Below are positions 46,545 to 55,668 of a stretch of DNA of 64,000 nucleotides, one piece after another. The notes under the pieces are model-generated. The model searched no databases, was not told the origin of the DNA, and saw only the letters and a list, made by a program, of their open reading frames with translations. The stretch lies in NCBI RefSeq assembly GCF_027922325.1, contig NZ_BSFL01000005.1, forward strand, positions 224,946 through 288,945, written 5' to 3'. Numbering within the stretch: the first letter of the stretch is position 1; every line of letters begins with the position of its first letter. The position numbers and the translations under genes are program-made. Source of the DNA: Methylopila turkensis. GTDB taxonomy: Bacteria > Pseudomonadota > Alphaproteobacteria > Rhizobiales > Methylopilaceae.

Positions 46545-47531
46545 TCACACGCTTCGCGCGAGGCCGTCCTTGAGGCCAATCACCGCCGACGTCAGCAGCA
46601 CCCGCTCGGCCGCCTCGGTCGAGAAGGCGGCGCGGCGCGCGAACAGCGCGCGCTCGCCCGGCGCCGGCGAGAGCGCGAGGCCGGCGAGGCCCGGCAGGCC
46701 GAGGCGCCGTCCGATCTGGGCGGGGCGGAGCAGGGCGGCGCGAAAGGCCCGTTCGACGGCGCCGATGCTGCGGGGCGCGAGCAGGCCTGCGGCGGCGGCG
46801 AGGTCGGCGAAGTAACGGTTCCAGCTCGGGGTCTCGGGGCCGACCAGATTGAGCGCGGCGACGCCCTCGAACGGCGCGACGTCGGTGAGCCGGCGCACGG
46901 CGGCGAAGGTCATCTCGGCGACGTCGTCCACATGGATCAGCGGCGCGACGCCGTCGCCGGCCGGACCGAGGTCGCCCAGCGCGCCGGCCTCGAGGCGCGC
47001 GCGGGTCTTGTCGACCCAGAACCGGCTGCCGCGTCCGTAGACAGCGCCGGGGCGCAGCAGCAGCGCGCGCCGGTCTGCCGGTCGTTCGCCGGCCCAGGCC
47101 GCGATCGCGGCCTCGCAGGCGATCTTGGCGTCGCCGTAGCCGCCCGGCGATCCGACCGGTCCGTCGCTCTCCACGATCGCGCCCTCGCGCTCGCCATAGA
47201 CGGCGATCGAGGAGAAGTGGACCAGCGCGCCGCAGCCGGCCTCGGCCATCGCGGCGAGCAGGCGCCGGCACTGCGGCTCCATCTCGGCGTCCGGGCCGTA
47301 GGCCGCATGCACCACGACGTCGGCGCCGTCGACCGCGGCGCGCAGGTCGCCAGGCTGGTCGAGGTCGCACGGGGTGGCGACGAGGCCCTCCCGCCGACGC
47401 AGCGTCTCCGGCAGCGCGGAGCTGCGCAGGCCGGCGCGCACCTGATAGCCGACGTCCGCCAGCCGCGTCGCGACGGCTGAGCCGATGAAGCCGCCCGCCC
47501 CTGTGACGAGCGCGACGCCGTGTTCGCTCAT
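46545..47531 (-). CDS. NAD-dependent epimerase/dehydratase
   Basis: A 328-residue extended short-chain dehydrogenase with the Rossmann motif TGAGGFIGSAVATRL at residues 11-25 and a YGDAK motif (SPGGYGDAKIACEAAI) supplying Tyr and Lys of the catalytic triad. It probably makes a nucleotide sugar for the polysaccharide. It overlaps the flippase gene by 4 bases; the order of translation is GumC/Wzz-like, flippase, epimerase, each coupled to the next. Confidence 0.9.
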   Translation of the reverse strand: MSEHGVALVTGAGGFIGSAVATRLADVGYQVRAGLRSSALPETLRRREGLVATPCDLDQPGDLRAAVDGADVVVHAAYGPDAEMEPQCRRLLAAMAEAGCGALVHFSSIAVYGEREGAIVESDGPVGSPGGYGDAKIACEAAIAAWAGERPADRRALLLRPGAVYGRGSRFWVDKTRARLEAGALGDLGPAGDGVAPLIHVDDVAEMTFAAVRRLTDVAPFEGVAALNLVGPETPSWNRYFADLAAAAGLLAPRSIGAVERAFRAALLRPAQIGRRLGLPGLAGLALSPAPGERALFARRAAFSTEAAERVLLTSAVIGLKDGLARSV

Positions 47532-49003
47532 GTCCCCGTCCTTTTCGACTTGCGCTTCAGCACGCCGCCCGCGAGCGCGTGCAGCGTCGGGCGGGCGAAC
47601 AGGGCGAGCAGCGCCATATAGGTCGCGACTCCGGCCGGCGTCGCGATCGCCAGCGCCGACACGTCGCCGAACGGCCGCAGCGCCGCGGTCGCGGCGGCGA
47701 CGGCGAGCCCCATCAGGCCGGCAAGCGCCCAGGGCGGCAGGAACGCCTTGAGCCGCGCCGTCCGCGACCAGCCCAGCAGCCGCGTCGGCAGGCCGATCGC
47801 GATCGCCGCCTGCACGCCGTCGCCGACGAGCCGCGCGAGACCCACCGCGAGCGGCCCGAGCGCGATCGCGCCGACCAGCGTCACGACGGTGGCGACGAAG
47901 CCGAGCACGCTGGAGGCGAGGCCGAACTCCGGCCGCGCGCTCGCCGACAGCGCGGTGAACACCAGCCGCGCCGGCACCGCGAGCGCGCCGCCGAGCGCGA
48001 GGAACACCGCGATCTCTGCGGCCTGATCCCAGCCGGGGCCGGCGACGGCGGGCAGCAGCGCGGGCGCTACCGCCGCGAGCCCGACGAAGATCGGCGTGAT
48101 GACGTAGGCCGCGCGCGCCGCCACCGTCTCGGCGCTCGCGGTCAGGCTGGCGCGGTCGGCGTTGGCGGCGGCGAAGAACGAGAAGGCGAGGTTGTGGGCG
48201 GTCGCGATCACCGCGCCGCGGATCGGCTCGATCAGCCGCATCGCCATGTTGACGTAGCCGAGCGTGGTGACGCCGTAGACCGCGCCGACCACGTTGTTGA
48301 AGGCGAGATAGGTGAGGTTGTCGGCGAGCCGCTCCAGGAAGGAGAAGCCCGCGAAGCGGCCGAGCTCGCGCAGCCGCGCGCCCGACCAGCGCGGGCGGAT
48401 CAGCGCGCCGAGCCGCGCCTGCAGCAGAATCGCGCGCGCGATCATCACGAACAGCCGCACGCCGATCAGCGCCCAGGCCGGGTGCCCCAGGAACGCGACC
48501 ACAAGCGCGACGCCGACGCCGATCGCATGGCCCACGAGATTGGCGTAGGCGACGTCGTTGAAGCGCCGCCGCCGTCGGGCGAGCGCGGTCGCGATGTCGG
48601 TGTGGCCGCTGAAAAACATGGCCAGCGAGGCGATCGGCAGCAGCAGTCCGATCTCGGGCGCGTCATAGAACGCGCCGAGCGCGTAGCCGCCGGGGATCGT
48701 CAGGGCGAGCAGGGCGAGGCCGGCGGCCCATGAGGCGGCGAGCGCCGCCTCGAGATGGCCGCGGCGCAGGCCGCGCCGCTGCGCCAGCGCCTCCTCGAAC
48801 GGGGCGCCGACGAACACCGACATCACCGCGACGACCGTCAGCACGAGCGCGGTGACGCCGAACTCGCGCGGGCTCGCGAGGCGGGACAGCACGGCGGTGC
48901 TGACGGTGAGCAGCAGGATGCGGCCGACCGCGTCCGCGCCAGCCCAGCCGATCCAGCCGAAGACCCGCGCCGCGGGGCCGGCGGTGGACTGCGCGCGGGT
49001 CAC
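47528..49003 (-). CDS. Wzx-type polysaccharide flippase (MOP superfamily)
   Basis: A 491-residue membrane protein with about 12-14 helices. It starts with WAGADAVGRILLLTVSTAVLSRLASPREFGVTAL, the classic first helices of lipid-linked oligosaccharide flippases. A central YVNMAMRLIEPIRGAVIATAHN segment is also typical. It would move the undecaprenyl-linked repeat unit across the inner membrane. It is coupled by 4-base overlaps to both neighbours. Confidence 0.9.
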   Translation of the reverse strand: MTRAQSTAGPAARVFGWIGWAGADAVGRILLLTVSTAVLSRLASPREFGVTALVLTVVAVMSVFVGAPFEEALAQRRGLRRGHLEAALAASWAAGLALLALTIPGGYALGAFYDAPEIGLLLPIASLAMFFSGHTDIATALARRRRRFNDVAYANLVGHAIGVGVALVVAFLGHPAWALIGVRLFVMIARAILLQARLGALIRPRWSGARLRELGRFAGFSFLERLADNLTYLAFNNVVGAVYGVTTLGYVNMAMRLIEPIRGAVIATAHNLAFSFFAAANADRASLTASAETVAARAAYVITPIFVGLAAVAPALLPAVAGPGWDQAAEIAVFLALGGALAVPARLVFTALSASARPEFGLASSVLGFVATVVTLVGAIALGPLAVGLARLVGDGVQAAIAIGLPTRLLGWSRTARLKAFLPPWALAGLMGLAVAAATAALRPFGDVSALAIATPAGVATYMALLALFARPTLHALAGGVLKRKSKRTGT

Positions 49004-50553
49004 CCGGCCTGCAACAGGTCCCGGCCGCCGCGTCCGGGCGGGTTCGCTCCGGCCTTGGCGGCGGCGGCCGCGGCGCGGACGGGGTTCGCCGGCGCCTGCG
49101 CCGGTCCCGAGGCCGCGGCGGTCGGGGTCGCTGCCGCGCCGCCCCGCCGTTTCGCGACGCGTCCGACCGAGATCATCGCCCAGAGCGCCACGCCGCCGAG
49201 CGCGACCAGCAGTCCGAGCGCGCCGCCGAGGATGGCCCAGGCCGCCGTGGCCACGATCTGCGAGCCGGCGCGGGCGGGCACCGCCCCGGACGCGACCCGC
49301 AGGTTGACGGCGGAGATGCGGCCGAACTCGTCCGCCTCGCGCGAACGGGTCTCGAACGAGGTGAGCAGGTCGCGGTTGGCCTTGACCTCCTGTTCGAGCG
49401 CGCCGAGCTCGATCTGCGCCTGCCGCGCCTTGCCGAGGTCGGCGGTCAGGCTCGCGACGCGCTTCGTCACGTCGTCCTGCTCGGCCCGCGCGCGCACGAG
49501 ATCGGCTTGCGCCGCCTGCCGGATGCGATCGAGCTCGCCGCGGATGCGGCGCTCGATCTCGTCGACGCGGCTGCGGGCGCTGGTGAGCGCCGGGTGGCGC
49601 GGCCCGAGGTTGAGATTGAGCTCGGCCATGTTCTCGCGCGCGGCGCTTAAGCGTTCGATCAGGTAGGAGACCGTGCGCATGTCCTCGGTCGCGGTCAGCG
49701 ACCCGAGCGAGCCGAGGTCGCGGTTGGCGCGGTCGAGCTGCTGGGCGCGGGATTCAGCCCGGGCGAGGCGGGCCTGCGCGGCGCCGGCCTCGGTCACGGC
49801 CTCCTCGAGCCGCTGCTCGATGACGAGCTTGTCGCCGGAGGCGGTCAGGCCGTTGTCGCGCCGGAACGCTTCGGCCTTGGCCTCGGAGGCGCCGAGGCGC
49901 GCGCGCAGCGTCTCGAGCCGGCCGGTCAGCTCCTTGGTGAGGCGGCGTCCGGAATCGGCCCGGCTCTCGGCGTCCTCGGCCATGAAGGCCTTGACGGTTC
50001 CGTTCGCGATCCGGGTCGCGAGGTCGGGCGAGCTCGCCGTGGCGGTGACGTCGACGAGATAGCTGCGTTCGCCGCGCTTGACGGTCAGCGCCTTGCGCAG
50101 CGCCGTCAGCGTGGCGCTGTCGACCAGCGGCGCGTCGGGACCCAGCGGTCCGCGCAGGCCTGCGTCGGAGGGCTCGCCGTCGGCCACGAAGCCGGGCTCC
50201 TTGTCGAGCCCTTCGTCCCGGACGAGGCGCGCGAGCACGCGCTCCGACGTCAGCATCTGCATCTGGCTTTCGACGAAATTGATCGCGGCGTTCGCGTCGA
50301 GCTGGTTGTTGACCATCTCGTTGGGGAACACCTGCAGGGCGCGAGGGTCGATCAGAAGCTGCGCGGTGGCGGCGTAGCGCTTCGGCAGCGTCGCCTTGAC
50401 CGCGACGCCGATGAGGACGCCGAGCAGGACCACCGCGACGATGATCCAAAGCGCGCGCCGAACATGGGCGAGCAGGACGGCGAAGGCGTAGGGCCAGACC
50501 GCGGAGCCGGCCGGCGCGCCGCTCGTCCTGCCGTCGATCGCCTCGTCACCCAT
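49000..50553 (-). CDS. GumC/Wzz-type polysaccharide chain-length and export protein
   Basis: 517 residues. Two membrane helices flank a long periplasmic coiled coil: near residues 25-47 (VRRALWIIVAVVLLGVLIGVAV) and near 430-460. Inside are LPKRYAATAQLLIDPRALQV and many Leu/Arg/Asp heptads. This is the PCP-2a layout without the C-terminal tyrosine-kinase domain (no Walker motif in the tail), so a separate kinase would be needed. It is the first gene of the GumC-flippase-epimerase operon. Confidence 0.9.
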   Translation of the reverse strand: MGDEAIDGRTSGAPAGSAVWPYAFAVLLAHVRRALWIIVAVVLLGVLIGVAVKATLPKRYAATAQLLIDPRALQVFPNEMVNNQLDANAAINFVESQMQMLTSERVLARLVRDEGLDKEPGFVADGEPSDAGLRGPLGPDAPLVDSATLTALRKALTVKRGERSYLVDVTATASSPDLATRIANGTVKAFMAEDAESRADSGRRLTKELTGRLETLRARLGASEAKAEAFRRDNGLTASGDKLVIEQRLEEAVTEAGAAQARLARAESRAQQLDRANRDLGSLGSLTATEDMRTVSYLIERLSAARENMAELNLNLGPRHPALTSARSRVDEIERRIRGELDRIRQAAQADLVRARAEQDDVTKRVASLTADLGKARQAQIELGALEQEVKANRDLLTSFETRSREADEFGRISAVNLRVASGAVPARAGSQIVATAAWAILGGALGLLVALGGVALWAMISVGRVAKRRGGAAATPTAAASGPAQAPANPVRAAAAAAKAGANPPGRGGRDLLQAG

Positions 50554-50984
50554 GATCCGCCCGCTTCGCTCGATGCGTCATGCCTCATTCCGGCGGGAGG
50601 CGCGTCGCCGGAGCGACGCCGACGGTCGGACGGACTTCGGTCCCGCGTCCGCCAGACTCCGCAAACAAGCTTAATATTTCGTGCGCCGTCGGAACAGGGG
50701 CGACCGTGGCGAGACGACGCCGCAGGGTGGCGGCGCCGTCTCGCTCGATCACTTCGGCCGGGAATGGCGAGACCGAAGCGATGACACGATCGAAGCCGGG
50801 CCGCCCGCTGACGGGCGTTGTCCTTCATCGAAGCAACGACAACTTACGCCTGACTTGGTTCGGTTTCCATCAAATAAGACGCAAATCGATAATCCAGCCT
50901 GAAACGGCTTGTATACTAGTTAAAGATTGAAGAATTTTCTCGCAAGATTACTTCGCGCTGCCCCGATCTGAGGCGGCCGGCGCG
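50554..50984. other. Intergenic region upstream of the GumC-flippase-epimerase operon
   Basis: A 431-base gap. It becomes AT-rich at 50860-50960 (TTGTATACTAGTTAAAGATTG near 50910), unlike the flanks. The promoter of the minus-strand operon is expected at 50560-50700 (a TAATATTTC stretch lies near 50671). The 3' end of glk is at the other side. I see no gene I can support in it. Confidence 0.5.
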
Positions 50985-51956
50985 TCAGGCTGGCACGGCG
51001 TCCCGTTTCGAGGCGCCTGCGCTGGCCGCAAGGGCTGCGCAGCCGAGCAGTCCCGAGATCTCGGAGAGGACGACCAGCGTCGCGGTTCGCCGCATCAATC
51101 CCTCATGCGGCCGCTTGGCCTCGAAAGCGGTCCGGAACGCGGCGTCGTCGATCAGATGGCGGAGCTTTGGCACGACGCCGCCGCAGATGTACGCGCCGCC
51201 CTGCGCGCCGAAGGTGAGCGCCATGTCGCCGGCGAAACGGGCGAACAGCCTCAGGAAGGTCTCGATCGCCTCGATCGCCAGCGCGTCGCCGTCCTGCGCG
51301 CGGGCGGCGACGTCGGACGCCTCGTCGAGCACGTCGCCGCGGCCGTCGATCTCGGTGAGCGCCGCGTGGAGGCGCGCGATGCCCGGCCCGGACAGCGCCC
51401 GCTCGGCGGACACCCGGCCAAAGTCGCGCCGCAGCACGGCGAGGACGGCGGCCTCCCGCTCGTCGACGGCGGCGAGCTCGATGTGCCCGCCTTCGCTCGG
51501 CACGGGCGTCCAGCCGGTCCCGGTCCGCAACAGCCCGGCGACGCCGAGCCCGGTGCCGGGCCCGAGCGCGACCTTGGCGCCTTCGGCGGAGGCCTGCGCC
51601 GCGCCGATCGGGAAAAGTTCATCCGCGCGGTAGTGCGGCAGCGCCGCGGCCTGCGCCGCGAAGTCGTTCACGAGCGTGACCCGCGCTAAGCCGAAACGGC
51701 GCGCGATCGCGTCGGCGTCGATGGTCCAGTCGAGGTTCGTCAGGCGCATGGAGCGTCCGGCCACGGGGCCCGCGAGCGCGAACACGGCGTGGTCGGGGCG
51801 GTCGTCGAGCCCGTCGAGATAGGCCGCGACCTCGTCCTCGAACGAGTCGTGATCGGCATTGGCGAGCGACGCTACGGCGTCCGGCCGCAGATCTTCGCCC
51901 GAGACGAGGCCGAAGCGTCCGTTCGTTCCTCCGATGTCACCGACGAGTAGCGTCAC
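50985..51956 (-). CDS. glk: Glucokinase
   Basis: 323 residues, the usual length of bacterial glucokinase, which phosphorylates glucose with ATP. It has LLVGDIGGTNGRFGLV at the start (ATP-binding phosphate loop), LDWTIDADAIARRFG, LVNDFAAQAAALP with the catalytic Asp, LGPGTGLGVAGLL and SEGGHIELA. The start is GTG at 51956. It is separated from the monooxygenase-like gene by 26 bases, same strand, and follows the polysaccharide locus, which it could feed with glucose 6-phosphate. Confidence 0.94.
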   Translation of the reverse strand: MTLLVGDIGGTNGRFGLVSGEDLRPDAVASLANADHDSFEDEVAAYLDGLDDRPDHAVFALAGPVAGRSMRLTNLDWTIDADAIARRFGLARVTLVNDFAAQAAALPHYRADELFPIGAAQASAEGAKVALGPGTGLGVAGLLRTGTGWTPVPSEGGHIELAAVDEREAAVLAVLRRDFGRVSAERALSGPGIARLHAALTEIDGRGDVLDEASDVAARAQDGDALAIEAIETFLRLFARFAGDMALTFGAQGGAYICGGVVPKLRHLIDDAAFRTAFEAKRPHEGLMRRTATLVVLSEISGLLGCAALAASAGASKRDAVPA

Positions 51957-51982
51957 GAGATCCCCGGTTCTGGCGCGCGGAA

Positions 51983-52267
51983 TCAGCCGAGATCGAACAG
52001 GCGCACGCGCCGGAGCTTGATATACGGGCGGACCGCCTCTTCGAAGGCGCGCACGGCCGCGCTGTCGTCGCGGCCCTCGGCCGCCGCCGCGTCGGCGTAG
52101 AGCGCTGACGTCAGGAAGAAGCCGGGCGCCTCCGGATCCTCGGCGATCGCGACGCCGCGGCAGGCCGGGTCCCGTCGCTCCATCTCGCGCGCGCCGGTGA
52201 AGACGGCCGCGCGGAACGCGGCGACGTTCTCCGGTTCGACCTCGAAAACGGTGGCGACAAGCTTCAT
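51983..52267 (-). CDS. ABM-like small protein (antibiotic biosynthesis monooxygenase fold)
   Basis: 94 residues with the ferredoxin-like alpha/beta pattern of the ABM/YgiN family: MKLVATVFEVEPENVAAFRAAVFTGAR, then FFLTSALYADAAAAEGRDDSAAVRAFEEAV. Its role is unknown; such proteins include quinol monooxygenases and dimeric enzymes for small aromatic compounds. It is likely co-transcribed with glk because the gap is short. Confidence 0.7.
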   Translation of the reverse strand: MKLVATVFEVEPENVAAFRAAVFTGAREMERRDPACRGVAIAEDPEAPGFFLTSALYADAAAAEGRDDSAAVRAFEEAVRPYIKLRRVRLFDLG

Positions 52268-52310
52268 GAACGCGACATAGTGCGGGCGCCTGCCCCGCCC
52301 ATACCGAGCC

Positions 52311-53027
52311 ATGCCCCTCATCCTGAAAATGCGCGAAAACGTACCGTTCGACGCCGACGATCTCGCCGCCCGCGTGCTGCACCGGGACGGCCTGATGCTG
52401 ATCGTCGACAAGCCCGCCGGCCTTCCCGTCCACGCCGGTCCCAAGGGCGGCGTCAATCTCGAACAGATGTTCGGCGCCCTGCGCTTCGGGCTGCCGCGCG
52501 ACCCGGCGCTGGCCCATCGCCTCGACAAGGACACCAGCGGCTGCCTCGTCCTCGGCCGCCACCGCAAGGCGCTGGCGCGGCTCGGCAAGCTGTTCTCGAA
52601 CGGGCGCGTGGGCAAGACCTACTGGGCCGTGACGCGCGGCGCGCCGGACGCGGACGCCGGCCGGATCGACGCCCCGCTCGCCAAGCGCGACCCCGAGCGC
52701 GGCTGGTGGATGGCGGTCGACCCGGCGGGCCTGCCCTCGGTGACGGAGTGGCGGGTGCTGGCGCGGGCGGCGGGCCTCGCCTTCGTGGAGTTCACCCCGC
52801 TCACCGGCCGCACCCACCAGATCCGCGCCCACGCCGCTCATGTCGGCATGCCTCTGCTGGGCGATCCGATCTACGGCGCCGCCGGCGGTCCGGCCGGGGC
52901 CCGGCTTCACCTCCATGCGCGCTCGGTTTCGGTGCCGATGCGCGAGGGCCAGCCGCCCGTGGTCGCCGAAGCCCCGCCGCCGCCGCACATGGCGGCCACA
53001 TTCGCCGCGATGGGCTGGAGCGCCTGA
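52311..53027 (+). CDS. RluA-family RNA pseudouridine synthase
   Basis: 238 residues with the catalytic Asp motif LAHRLDKDTSGCLVLGR (RLD, near residue 67). LIVDKPAGLPVH lies before it and FTPLTGRTHQIRAHAAHVGMPLLGDPIYG after it. It has no S4 domain, and the C-terminus is short. It isomerises uridine in rRNA or tRNA; the target position is not readable. It diverges from the ABM-like gene. Confidence 0.92.
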   Translation: MPLILKMRENVPFDADDLAARVLHRDGLMLIVDKPAGLPVHAGPKGGVNLEQMFGALRFGLPRDPALAHRLDKDTSGCLVLGRHRKALARLGKLFSNGRVGKTYWAVTRGAPDADAGRIDAPLAKRDPERGWWMAVDPAGLPSVTEWRVLARAAGLAFVEFTPLTGRTHQIRAHAAHVGMPLLGDPIYGAAGGPAGARLHLHARSVSVPMREGQPPVVAEAPPPPHMAATFAAMGWSA

Positions 53028-53122
53028 GCGGCGCCGGCGTCGCTTGCCATGTCGTCCGCCAATAAGGACGCTATATGCCGGACAGCCGCGGCGTGGACCG
53101 CGCCAGACCCGACGGAGTCCCC

Positions 53123-54115
53123 ATGGCGCGCTGCCTCGTTCTGCTGAACCCGCGAGCGGGCACGCTCAAGGACCTCGCCGCCTCGTCCGGGTCGCTGCCG
53201 CCGGCGGAGCGCGTGCGGCAGGCGTTCTCCGCCGCCGGCAAGGACGTCGACGTGCGCATGGTCCCGCCACGGGACCTTGGCGGCGTGCTCGCCGAGATCG
53301 GCCGCGGCGACTCGCATGACGAGATCATCGTCGGCGGCGGCGACGGCTCGTTGTCGCGCTCGCTCGGCCGGCTGTTGTCGTCGGGCAAGACCTTCGGCGT
53401 GCTGCCGCTCGGCACCATGAACCTGCTCGCGCGCGACCTCGGCGTGCCGCAGGAGCTGGACGATGCGATCGCGGCGCTTGCGCGCGCGAAGCCGGCCGAG
53501 ATCGACCTCGCCTCGGTCAATGGCCGGCCGTTCCATTCGATCTCGGGGCTCGGCTTTTTCGCCCAGATGGCGCGCGCCCGCGAGGCGACGCGGGGCTTCA
53601 AGGGGCTCGGGCGCTACGCGGCCTTCTCGCTCGCGGCGCTGCGCGCCTTTTTCCGCTCGGGACGCTCGCGCTACCAGCTCGTCATCGACGGCGCGCCGAT
53701 CACAGTCGAGGCGACCGCGGTGCTCGTGACCAACAACGCCCTCGGCGACGGAGCCTGGCGCCGGCCGCGGCTCGACGGCGGCGAACTCGAGGTGATCGTC
53801 GCCCACGCCGGCACGGTCCGCGAGCGTCTGCGCCTGGGCGTCGACGTGGTGGCGGGCGGCTGGCGGTCGAACCCGCTGGTAGAGTCGTTCCGCGCCCGGC
53901 ACGTCAAGGTCGAGAAGTCGCTGCGCCGGCGGGTCTGGCTTGCGACCGACGGCGAGCTCACCCGTGAGAACACGCCGATCATCTTCGAGACCATGCCGAA
54001 GGCGGCGCGCATGCTGAAGCCGGACGTGCCGGCCTCCGCGATCGGGGAAACTCTCGCATCGGGCGCGGTGGGCGCGGAGCATCCTGCGGCCGAGCCGCGG
54101 CCGAGCGCCGTCTGA
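53123..54115 (+). CDS. Diacylglycerol kinase family lipid kinase
   Basis: 330 residues of the DAGK_cat/YegS type. It has LVLLNPRAGTLKDL at the start, the nucleotide-binding VGGGDGSLSRSLGRLL near residue 73, and LPLGTMNLLARDLGVP. It should phosphorylate a lipid such as diacylglycerol or a sphingoid-like base at the membrane. The ATG giving MARCLVLL is preferred because GGAG lies close upstream; an ATG 48 bases earlier is possible. Confidence 0.9.
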   Translation: MARCLVLLNPRAGTLKDLAASSGSLPPAERVRQAFSAAGKDVDVRMVPPRDLGGVLAEIGRGDSHDEIIVGGGDGSLSRSLGRLLSSGKTFGVLPLGTMNLLARDLGVPQELDDAIAALARAKPAEIDLASVNGRPFHSISGLGFFAQMARAREATRGFKGLGRYAAFSLAALRAFFRSGRSRYQLVIDGAPITVEATAVLVTNNALGDGAWRRPRLDGGELEVIVAHAGTVRERLRLGVDVVAGGWRSNPLVESFRARHVKVEKSLRRRVWLATDGELTRENTPIIFETMPKAARMLKPDVPASAIGETLASGAVGAEHPAAEPRPSAV

Positions 54116-54126
54116 GGTCGTCGACG

Positions 54127-54846
54127 TCAGGCCGCTGCGGCGGCGGCCGTGCCCGCCGGCTCGACGCGGGGGCCGGAGATCGATCCCCCATGCAGCGCGC
54201 GAAGCAGCGCGCGCGCCCCAACGTCGTAGATCTCGGCGATCTGGCGCGCTTCCTCGGCGTCGCTCATGAAGCGCTGCGCGTGAAACACGTGCTCGCGCAC
54301 CCGCACCATGGTCATGGCGTTGTGGAGCGACAGCACCATCGCGCGCTCGCCCTCCATCATGGGCAGATCGCCGAGCGTCGGCAGCCCTTCCTCGCGGCGC
54401 CACTGCTCCAGCAGCGCGAGCCAGAGCGGCCAGCTCCGTTCGGCGCTGCGCGTGATCGGGTCGGGGTAGGAGTCGAGGCCCGCGCGGAAGAACAGGCGGG
54501 TCGCCACGCCCGAGACTTTCGCCAGCATCGCCTCGTAAAGCTCCGTCAGGCGGTCGACCATCGGCCGGCCGGCGGACGCCGCGAAGATGTCGGTCGCCCC
54601 GTCGCTCCAGTGATCACGGAAGACCTCCGTGAACACAGCCTCGATCAGGTCGGTCTTGCTGTCGAAGTAGCGGTAGAGCAGAGCTTGAGTGACGCCGATC
54701 GAGGCCGCGAGGTCGCGGGTCGGACCGCCGAAGCCGTTCTCGGCGAAAAAGGTGCAGGCCGCGCCGATGATCTGGGCGCGCCGTGCGTCGCCCGCCAGCC
54801 GCGGCGCGCGCCTCCGGCCAGACGAAGCGAGTTGCGTCACCGACAT
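54127..54846 (-). CDS. TetR family transcriptional regulator
   Basis: 239 residues with an N-terminal TetR HTH (ARRAQIIGAACTFFAENGFGGPTRDLAASIGVTQALLYRYFDSK, residues about 22-65) and a helical ligand-binding domain after it. The effector and targets are unknown. The nearest divergent gene cluster is sdhCDAB, 406 bases away, and the convergent neighbour is the lipid kinase. The start ATG (MSVTQLASS) was picked by domain position. Confidence 0.92.
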   Translation of the reverse strand: MSVTQLASSGRRRAPRLAGDARRAQIIGAACTFFAENGFGGPTRDLAASIGVTQALLYRYFDSKTDLIEAVFTEVFRDHWSDGATDIFAASAGRPMVDRLTELYEAMLAKVSGVATRLFFRAGLDSYPDPITRSAERSWPLWLALLEQWRREEGLPTLGDLPMMEGERAMVLSLHNAMTMVRVREHVFHAQRFMSDAEEARQIAEIYDVGARALLRALHGGSISGPRVEPAGTAAAAAA

Positions 54847-55252
54847 GCCCGGCCCCTTTAATTTTGCGTCCGCGAAGCGTCGCCGCGCGCCGCGTCTTTC
54901 CGCGGGCACAATGCTCCCCGAGGCCGCGGCCGCGACAGGCGGGGAAACGCGTAGAGACGTTTTGTCGCGCAATTGTCGTCATCGACCGCGCTTTTCTCTG
55001 TGTCGTCGGTACGCCGCCGTACGCAGGTCAAACTCTCATCGCCGGCGAAATCGCGCAGATGTGAAGGGAAGCAATGATCGAGCCACAACGGTGTGCGACC
55101 ACGCGTCGCGTTAAGGGCGCCAAGGGCGGTCGCCCGAGCGCGCATGCGCGCTATGACGAAAGAAGACGACCGGGGCCCGGTTGCGACATTGCGCTGCAGC
55201 GCACCATCGGATAACCCATCCGAGCGACATTCGAAGAGGTCAAAAGAAACCG
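54847..55252. promoter_or_regulatory. Divergent control region of tetR and sdhCDAB
   Basis: A 406-base gap that must hold both promoters. Two exact palindromes are visible: AGCGCGCATGCGCGCT (55137-55152) and TGCGCTGCAGCGCA (55190-55203), both inside the likely sdh leader. A shorter dyad GTACGCCGCCGTAC is at 55009. No clean -35/-10 pair was found. An AGAGG ribosome site lies 13 bases before sdhC. Confidence 0.5.
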
Positions 55253-55654
55253 ATGGCGCCACCGAAGGCGGATGCGGCCCGGCCGCTCTCCCCGCATATC
55301 CAGATCTACCGGCCGATGCTGTCGATGATGATGTCGATCGTGCATCGCATCACCGGCGCCGCGCTCTATTTCGGCACGGTGCTGCTTGTGATCTGGCTGG
55401 TCGCCGCAGCGTCGGGGCCCTCGGCCTTCGCCAACGTCCAAGCGATCTACGGCTCCTTCCTCGGCCAGCTCGTTCTGTTCGGCTATACTTGGGCGCTGAT
55501 CCATCACGCGCTCGGCGGCGTCCGGCATTTCATCTGGGACGTCGGCCGCGGCTTCGACCACGCCTCGCGCGAGCTGCTGGTGAAGGCGGGCCTCGTCGGC
55601 TCCATCATGCTCACCGTCCTGATCTGGATCGTCGGCTACGTCGTAGCGGCCTGA
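55253..55654 (+). CDS. sdhC: Succinate dehydrogenase cytochrome b556 subunit
   Basis: 133 residues with three membrane helices. The SdhC signature RPLSPHIQIYRPMLSMMMSIVHRITG opens the protein and the heme/quinone-side histidines are in WALIHHALGGVRHFIWD. It anchors SdhAB in the inner membrane and delivers electrons to ubiquinone. It is the first gene of the sdhC-D-A-X-B operon. Confidence 0.95.
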   Translation: MAPPKADAARPLSPHIQIYRPMLSMMMSIVHRITGAALYFGTVLLVIWLVAAASGPSAFANVQAIYGSFLGQLVLFGYTWALIHHALGGVRHFIWDVGRGFDHASRELLVKAGLVGSIMLTVLIWIVGYVVAA

Positions 55655-55668
55655 GGGAGATGAAGCCG

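Noticed and set aside
50580..50930. A 116-residue frame in the gap before glk
   Set aside because: It has no ribosome site or family and is interrupted by AT-rich DNA; it is more likely regulatory sequence.
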